DNA from: JBEVEP01 sp040512755
GTDB taxonomy: Bacteria > Pseudomonadota > Alphaproteobacteria > Rhizobiales > Rhizobiaceae
Direction: 5' to 3'
DNA length: 10,447 nt
Assembly: GCA_040512755.1 (NCBI GenBank)
Contig: JBEVEP010000344.1
Location: 1-10,447 of the forward strand
Of the stretch, positions 6,399 to 10,447 are shown in pieces. The notes under the pieces are model-generated. The model was given only the letters and a program-made list of their open reading frames with translations. It had not been told where the DNA came from and did not search any database. A program made the position numbers and the translations under genes. Numbering within the stretch: position 1 is the stretch's first letter; the number at the start of each line of letters is the position of its first letter.

Positions 6399-6405
6399 CC
6401 AGCTG

Positions 6406-6444
6406 TGGTAACCCCTGTGATTTGGAGATTGCCGAGAGTTACCA
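6406..6444. promoter_or_regulatory. Inverted repeat TGGTAAC-N25-GTTACCA upstream of the nickel/cobalt operon
   Basis: TGGTAAC at 6406-6412 and GTTACCA at 6438-6444 are perfect 7-bp inverted arms whose starts are 32 bases apart, close to three helical turns. The pair lies 8-46 bases before the DUF1007 start, within an 87-base gap that must hold the operon's promoter. This is a candidate operator for a metal-responsive regulator. It does not match the NikR, RcnR or Zur consensus I know. Confidence 0.4.
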
Positions 6445-6485
6445 GAATCCCGGCAAAATTGGGACCGATCCCGCGCTTCTTTGCA

Positions 6486-7859
6486 TCACTTGAACCGCAC
6501 ACCCTGTCTGGCCAGTTCGGCCCTGACGGCGGCGAGGTCGAGCAGCGTCAGATCTTGTCCAAGGCGGACCGACAGCGCGGCTGCGATGCCCGCCCCTTGG
6601 CCGGCCACGGCGCAGCAGGCCATGTTGCGCGTGGCGGCATGGGCGATCCGGTCACCGCCGATGGCGCGGCCGGCAACAAGCAGGTTGCCGACACGCTGCG
6701 GCAGCAGCGCACGGTAGGGTATCTGCATATAGCGCCCGGTGGTCGGCAGGATGAGGACACCGTACCCATCGATGAATTCCGGATAGATGCCGATCGTGTC
6801 ATCGAAGCGCGCTTCGTTGCGCACGTCGGCCTCGGTAAGATTATACATGGCGTCGATCTTACGCGTGTCGCGTATTCCGATCGTCATACCGAAATTACGC
6901 AGTCGTGCACCCGCGCAACCGGGGGTGTAACGTCGCAGTGCCTCGATCGCGAGCATCGCCTGTTTGCGGCCCTCGATCTCGAAGCGCGTCATGCTATCTG
7001 GATCGGTCCCGTCGCATCCCGCCAGATGGATGAGGTTCATGTAAGTCAGCTCACCCGTATCATGCATCGCGCCCCAGGTGCCGGCTATGGTATTGAGACG
7101 CGCGGGGATGACACCATCCTTGATCGCTTGGGCGAAGGGTTTTCCAAGATAGGGCGAGAACATCTTGTCCTCCTTGCCGGAGGTCTCGACCTGCCACTCG
7201 CCGCTGGACCAGTCGCCATAGGTCTGCGGATCGGTGCGTACACCGTCGAGGAACGCGCGCTTGTCGACCCCGGCCAAATGAAACATGACGGAGGCCGCCT
7301 GCATCGCTTCGACGGGTGTTTTGATGGTCGGCGCGCCAGCCCTCTCGGCGACATCGGCATCGCCGGTTGCGTCGATGACGATACGGGAGAGGATGGCTTC
7401 GCGGCCGGATTTGGACTCGGTGACGATGCCAGCGATGACATTTCCATCCATTATGGGAGCAACAAATTGGCGATGCAGCATCGGATGAATGCCCGCTTCC
7501 TCCACCAGCCGGTCGGCCACGAGTTTGAAGCCTTCCGAATCCAGTTCATACGACAGCGACTGACTTTCCGGCACTGCCGCGCCCATCGCCTTCGCTTGAT
7601 CCTCGAATTCACGGCCGATACCGCCCGCCTCGACCGTTGCTTCATGGCGATACCAGGCAAAACCTTCGACGCCCACGACAGTGATGTTGCCGCCAAAGCA
7701 GCCGAAACGCTCGACCAACGTCACATCGACACCGGTTCGCGCCGCGGCAATTGCGGCCGCTAAGCCACCGGGACCAGAACCGACGACCAGAACATCGGTC
7801 TCATGGATGACTTCGATCCGTCGTGACGGCTCGGTGATAAAAGCGGAGCTCGAAGGCAT
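6486..7859 (-). CDS. FAD-dependent oxidoreductase (FAD_oxidored family)
   Basis: This 457-residue predicted cytosolic flavoprotein resembles the FAD_oxidored (PF12831-type) group. The N-terminal dinucleotide fold shows DVLVVGSGPGG (22-32, GxGxxG) followed by E50 for the FAD ribose. FGCFGGN (52-58) is the usual cofactor-contact loop after it. IDATGDADV (162-170) is the second FAD motif, and the C-terminal VAGRAIGGDRIAHAATRN (395-412) with GQGAG (420-424) closes the flavin site. Length is normal. The substrate is unknown; C54 in FGCFGG is noteworthy because related proteins conserve a cysteine there. The start at 7859 has GAGAAG 5 bases ahead. It lies 134 bases after the LysR gene on the same strand, and its stop is 87 bases before the DUF1007 gene, so it may be its own unit or the end of the amidase-LysR operon. 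I do not recognise a gene name. Confidence 0.85.
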   Translation of the reverse strand: MPSSSAFITEPSRRIEVIHETDVLVVGSGPGGLAAAIAAARTGVDVTLVERFGCFGGNITVVGVEGFAWYRHEATVEAGGIGREFEDQAKAMGAAVPESQSLSYELDSEGFKLVADRLVEEAGIHPMLHRQFVAPIMDGNVIAGIVTESKSGREAILSRIVIDATGDADVAERAGAPTIKTPVEAMQAASVMFHLAGVDKRAFLDGVRTDPQTYGDWSSGEWQVETSGKEDKMFSPYLGKPFAQAIKDGVIPARLNTIAGTWGAMHDTGELTYMNLIHLAGCDGTDPDSMTRFEIEGRKQAMLAIEALRRYTPGCAGARLRNFGMTIGIRDTRKIDAMYNLTEADVRNEARFDDTIGIYPEFIDGYGVLILPTTGRYMQIPYRALLPQRVGNLLVAGRAIGGDRIAHAATRNMACCAVAGQGAGIAAALSVRLGQDLTLLDLAAVRAELARQGVRFK

Positions 7860-7993
7860 TGTAACTTCTCAAATCCTGCGGCGATCACGATGCCTTTAGC
7901 ACGATGTCGCGCCGATGCATCGCCATCCTTGGGCGAAGCGATCTGCGTGGGCGAGGAGCCATGGCGCGCCGTCAAGGAAATGCACCCAACGGA
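7860..7993. other. Intergenic region with a direct repeat and a palindrome
   Basis: The gap between the LysR and FAD oxidoreductase genes contains CACGATG twice, at 7886-7892 and 7900-7906 with 14-base period. It also has a perfect 10-bp palindrome CGATGCATCG (7913-7922) and an 8-bp GGCGCGCC palindrome near 7965-7972. These may be regulator sites for the oxidoreductase gene. No convincing -35/-10 pair or terminator was found. Confidence 0.3.
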
Positions 7994-8890
7994 TCAGGCC
8001 TCTCGTGACTTGAACCAATGGACGAGGAAATCGACGAGCACGCGCACCTTTGCCGGCAGATAGCGGCGGTGTGGATAGACGGTAAAGATGCCGGCGCCAC
8101 GTGGGATCCGGTCATCCAGGACCGCGACCAAACTGCCCGCGGCGATATCGGGCGTGGCGATGAAATCCGGGAGCAGGGCAAATCCCAGGCCCGAAAGAGC
8201 GGCGGCGCGAGCCGCCATTGGGCTATTGACTTCAATCGGACCGGAGACGGAAACGCTGACTGGCTCGCCGTTGTCACCAAGGAACATCCAGTTCGAGAGG
8301 TAACGCGAATTGGTGTCGACAATGCAGGGCAACTGCGCGAGGTCCTGAGGCCGCTGCGGTTCTCCGCGCTCGGCAATGAAATCCGGCGAAGCGCAAAGGG
8401 TTACGGAGAAGGGGGCGAGCCGGCGGGCGATCAGCGAGGAATTCTCCAGCCGGGAAATCCGGATCGCCAGATCGAAGCCTTCCTCGACCAGCTCGACGAA
8501 ACGGTCATCGAGATGAATTTCGAGGATGATATCGGGATGCTCCTTGGCGAAGTCGATGAGAGACTGGCCAATCGGAGCATCCGCGAAGCTGCGCGGCGCG
8601 GAGAGCTTGATGCGGCCCCGTACGTCCCCGGCTGACTCCCGCACCGTTTCCTGCAGGCTGTCGATCTCGCGAATGATTTCTGAGGCGCGCCGGTAATAGG
8701 TGTGGCCTGCTTCCGTCAGGGAAAACTGGCGCGTTGTGCGGTTGAGCAGAAGCGCGCCAAGCTCGTCCTCGAGCTCGCGCACATATTTCGACAATAGCGC
8801 CTTGGAGCGGCCGATTTTGCGCGCGGCGGCGGAAAAGCCCTCAGCATCGACCACATCGATGAAGGCGCGCATGCGGGTAAGCGTATCCAT
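7994..8890 (-). CDS. LysR-type transcriptional regulator (CrgA-like)
   Basis: This 298-residue DNA-binding regulator has the N-terminal winged helix-turn-helix at about 3-62. The HTH is FSAAARKIGRSKALLSKYVREL (19-40) and the wing lies around LLLNRTTRQFSLTEAG (47-62). A linker helix spans 63-90 and the effector-binding LysR_substrate domain about 91-294. The pattern RGRIKLSAPRSF at 91-102, GFDLAIR at 138-144 and PMAARAAALSGLGFALLP at 224-241 suits the CrgA-like branch. It starts 6 bases after the amidase stop; AAGGAG lies 10 bases before the ATG, overlapping the amidase end. Most LysR genes are divergent from their target; here it is downstream in the same operon as the amidase, so amidase and regulator would be expressed together. 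The target is unknown; likely candidates are the amidase promoter and the FAD oxidoreductase. Confidence 0.93.
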   Translation of the reverse strand: MDTLTRMRAFIDVVDAEGFSAAARKIGRSKALLSKYVRELEDELGALLLNRTTRQFSLTEAGHTYYRRASEIIREIDSLQETVRESAGDVRGRIKLSAPRSFADAPIGQSLIDFAKEHPDIILEIHLDDRFVELVEEGFDLAIRISRLENSSLIARRLAPFSVTLCASPDFIAERGEPQRPQDLAQLPCIVDTNSRYLSNWMFLGDNGEPVSVSVSGPIEVNSPMAARAAALSGLGFALLPDFIATPDIAAGSLVAVLDDRIPRGAGIFTVYPHRRYLPAKVRVLVDFLVHWFKSREA

Positions 8891-8896
8891 TCCTGA

Positions 8897-10093
8897 TCAA
8901 CTCCTTCCCGCCGATTTGAGGATTTGGCCGCCAAGTGCGATCAGTGCAAGATCGCTATTCGGAGGACCGAGCAGCGATATTCCGAAGGGTGCACCGTCGA
9001 CATTTCCCAGCGGCAGGCTGATTTGCGGAAAGCCTGACAAACCGGAAAGGCAAAGCAGTCTCAAGGCGCGTTCGCGAAAGGCTTGCGTTTCCTTGAAACT
9101 TGAAGCCTTCAGCGGGGCCGCACCCGGTACCGTCGGCAGGACAAGAACACCGCCGTCTCCCAGGCGCTCGCGCATCTCCGTCCGGAAGCCGTCACGCCGC
9201 ATGGTTTCCACTGCCACGGTTTCCTTGTCGATGGTTGCGCCGAACGCGAACCGCTCCTTGACACCGGGGCCTAATCCGCGGTCTCGCTCGGAAATCCACG
9301 CGCCATGCGACTGCCAGGATTCATAAGCCTGCAGCCTGCGAAAGCACCAATAGAGATCGTCGTTGGACTGGCCAAGCGGCTCAGCTTCGGCTGAAACACC
9401 GATAACTTGACCAACCGTCGCGAGACCGCTGTCAAAGGCTGCGGCTTCCTCCGGGCCGGACACCAGTTCGTCCAAAGCGCCGAGATAGAGCGGGCGGGTG
9501 AGCGCGGCCGCGCGGTCGCTATCGCCAAGCAGGACCTGCGCGACCTTTTCATAGGTGTCGATATCCTTCGCAAACCATCCAAAGGTGTCGAGGCTCGGCG
9601 CCAGTGGCATGGCGCCGTCGAGCGGGATTCGGCCGTGGGTGGTGCGCAGACCGACCAGTCCGCAGAAGCTCGCTGGCGCGCGGATCGATCCCCCGGTGTC
9701 TGATCCAACGGCGATGTCGACCAGCCGGCCGGCGACCGCCGCTGCCGATCCCGAGGAGGAACCGCCCGTGACACGGTCCGGGGCGGCAGGATTTGTCGGC
9801 TGTGAGAAATGCGCATTCTGCCCCATCAGCGAGAAGGCCAATTCGTCCGTCTGGGTCTTGCCTGCGAATCGCGCGCCGGCATCGAGCAGCGACTGCACGG
9901 CGGCAGCTGTTTTTAAAGCGATTCGGCCTTCCGATGCCTTCGCGGGATTACCGCAACCGGTCACGTAGCCGGCGACATCGAAAATATCCTTGACCGCGAG
10001 GGACAGGCCCGCCAGTGGCCCGGATTCCGCATTGGGAACAGGCACTTCAGCCAAATCCAGGATGGCGTTGAAGGGATCGCGGAAACCGGTCAT
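8897..10093 (-). CDS. Amidase-signature hydrolase, AMI1 (indole-3-acetamide hydrolase)-like
   Basis: This 398-residue amidase-signature enzyme hydrolyses an amide to acid and ammonia. The Ser-cisSer-Lys triad is visible: K35 in LAVKDIFDV (32-40), S112 in GGSSSGSAAAVA (110-121) and nucleophile S136 in GSDTGGSIRAPASFCG (130-145). The 24-residue gap between the two serines matches malonamidase E2 and FAAH. The N-terminal part (GPLAGLSLAVKDIFDVAGYV, 25-44, then VTGCGNP, 44-50) and GENAH-like GQNAHFSQPTNP (91-102) are strikingly like plant AMI1, which cleaves indole-3-acetamide to auxin. The protein is shorter than the 450-500 residues common in the family, as AMI1 is. Substrate is inferred; other aryl or aliphatic amides are possible. 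It is the first gene of a minus-strand operon with the LysR regulator. The start at 10093 has no strong ribosome site. Confidence 0.9.
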   Translation of the reverse strand: MTGFRDPFNAILDLAEVPVPNAESGPLAGLSLAVKDIFDVAGYVTGCGNPAKASEGRIALKTAAAVQSLLDAGARFAGKTQTDELAFSLMGQNAHFSQPTNPAAPDRVTGGSSSGSAAAVAGRLVDIAVGSDTGGSIRAPASFCGLVGLRTTHGRIPLDGAMPLAPSLDTFGWFAKDIDTYEKVAQVLLGDSDRAAALTRPLYLGALDELVSGPEEAAAFDSGLATVGQVIGVSAEAEPLGQSNDDLYWCFRRLQAYESWQSHGAWISERDRGLGPGVKERFAFGATIDKETVAVETMRRDGFRTEMRERLGDGGVLVLPTVPGAAPLKASSFKETQAFRERALRLLCLSGLSGFPQISLPLGNVDGAPFGISLLGPPNSDLALIALGGQILKSAGRS

Positions 10094-10118
10094 CGTTCAA
10101 AATCGGAATACGATCTGC

Positions 10119-10130
10119 GAACAATTGTTC
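10119..10130. promoter_or_regulatory. Perfect 12-bp palindrome GAACAATTGTTC upstream of the amidase gene
   Basis: GAACAATTGTTC at 10119-10130 is perfectly self-complementary and lies 25 bases before the amidase ATG. A second related 9-bp element TTGT-T-ACAA sits at 10172-10180. A TTGAAA hexamer on the minus strand (about 10143-10148) could be a -35 box, placing the palindrome at or over the -10 region. That would suit repression or autoregulation by the LysR protein or another factor. Confidence 0.45.
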
Positions 10131-10233
10131 AGCGATAGAGTTTTTTCAAGCCGCACGCCGATTTTAATTGATTGTTACAACCTCCAAACCTATATCCGCG
10201 CTTGCCCAAAGTCGCACGTGCCTGTGGGCGTCC

Positions 10234-10262
10234 CCCGACCCTCGAATGGCGAGGGTATCGGG
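10234..10262. repeat. Bulged stem-loop in the unassigned window end
   Basis: CCCG-ACCCTCG (10234-10244) pairs with CGAGGGT-at-CGGG (10250-10262) around a 5-base loop AATGG, with a 2-base bulge. No T run follows on either strand, so it is not an evident intrinsic terminator. It is about 140 bases upstream of the amidase start. Confidence 0.45.
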
Positions 10263-10447
10263 ACGGTACCTGGGGAGTAACGAACCCAGTCGGTCGAGTG
10301 GCCAACCACATGATCGAGGACGTCTTGAAGCAACGACGGTGCGGGCCTTTCTGGTGTCTGCCGATCGTCCATAGATCGGGGTTACTGAAGAGGCACACCT
10401 TCATTGCCGGCAGTGCGGACGGGTCTCCCATCCAAGCCAAGGCAGAC

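Larger units (their letters stand above)
10094..10447. other. Upstream region of the amidase and unassigned window end
   Basis: The first about 100 bases are A/T-richer than the genes and probably carry the amidase promoter. Beyond 10200 no supported gene was found. A minus-strand open frame of 103 codons (10129-10440) has unusual amino acid composition, no domain and no good start. A hairpin ACCCTCG-AATGG-CGAGGGT lies at 10238-10256, extendable with CCCG/CGGG across a 2-base bulge to 10234-10262. The sequence may be a remnant or edge of a mobile element, but no transposase motif or terminal repeat can be shown. Confidence 0.35.

Noticed and set aside
6399..6485. Cobalamin riboswitch before the nickel/cobalt operon
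   Set aside because: The gap is only 87 bases and shows no B12-box-like sequence or the multi-stem fold needed; the inverted repeat alone does not make a riboswitch.
6105..7763. Plus-strand open frame of 552 codons opposite the FAD oxidoreductase and DUF1007 genes
   Set aside because: It crosses two real minus-strand genes and their intergenic gap, has no known motif, and is explained by high G+C antisense openness.
10129..10440. Minus-strand 103-codon open frame at the window end
   Set aside because: It has no domain or credible start, and it covers a hairpin and the likely amidase promoter. I do not support it as a gene.

Overview
The window looks like chromosomal DNA of an alphaproteobacterium, most likely a member of the Hyphomicrobiales (Rhizobium/Mesorhizobium/Hoeflea-like). 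The grounds are high G+C, tightly packed short operons, and protein families typical of that group: a NicO transporter paired with a DUF1007 lipoprotein-free periplasmic protein, a DenD-type erythronate dehydrogenase, and a CrgA-like LysR regulator. No rRNA, tRNA, CRISPR array, phage gene or intact insertion sequence was recognised. The genus is an inference; no marker gene is present.

Layout. Positions 1-120 are nearly pure G/C homopolymer blocks and are probably a contig-end artefact. A class I/II aminotransferase (258-1442, minus) follows. It is divergent from a plus-strand run of four genes: a GNAT acetyltransferase (1620-2306), a His-rich CDF zinc/cobalt/nickel efflux protein (2317-3279), a 67-residue two-helix membrane protein (3370-3573), and a DenD-like SDR dehydrogenase (3575-4564). 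The spacing is 10, 90 and 1 bases, so this is probably one operon with an internal hairpin and a possible 26-codon leader ORF in the 90-base gap.

On the minus strand, and overlapping denD tail to tail by 23 bases, is a two-gene metal module. It consists of a DUF1007 periplasmic protein (5739-6398) and a NicO/RcnA-type nickel/cobalt permease (4542-5735). The permease starts at a TTG that is coupled to the DUF1007 stop and carries a 90-residue loop with 34 histidines. A 7-bp inverted repeat with a 32-base period sits just upstream of the pair.

Further along the minus strand are an FAD-dependent oxidoreductase (6486-7859), a LysR-type regulator (7994-8890) and an amidase-signature hydrolase resembling plant AMI1 indole-3-acetamide hydrolase (8897-10093). 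The amidase is followed after 6 bases by the LysR gene, so they form an operon. A perfect 12-bp palindrome lies 25 bases before the amidase start. The last 300 bases hold no gene that can be supported.

How the parts fit. The clearest theme is divalent metal traffic. Two independent His-rich systems, CDF export and NicO plus DUF1007, face each other. The remaining genes are catabolic or metabolic (transamination, erythronate oxidation, amide hydrolysis, FAD oxidation) and need not share a pathway. I see no convincing wholly new system. The most original points are the EF-hand-like loop in the DUF1007 protein, the operator-like repeat before it, and the leader ORF/hairpin arrangement before the small membrane protein.
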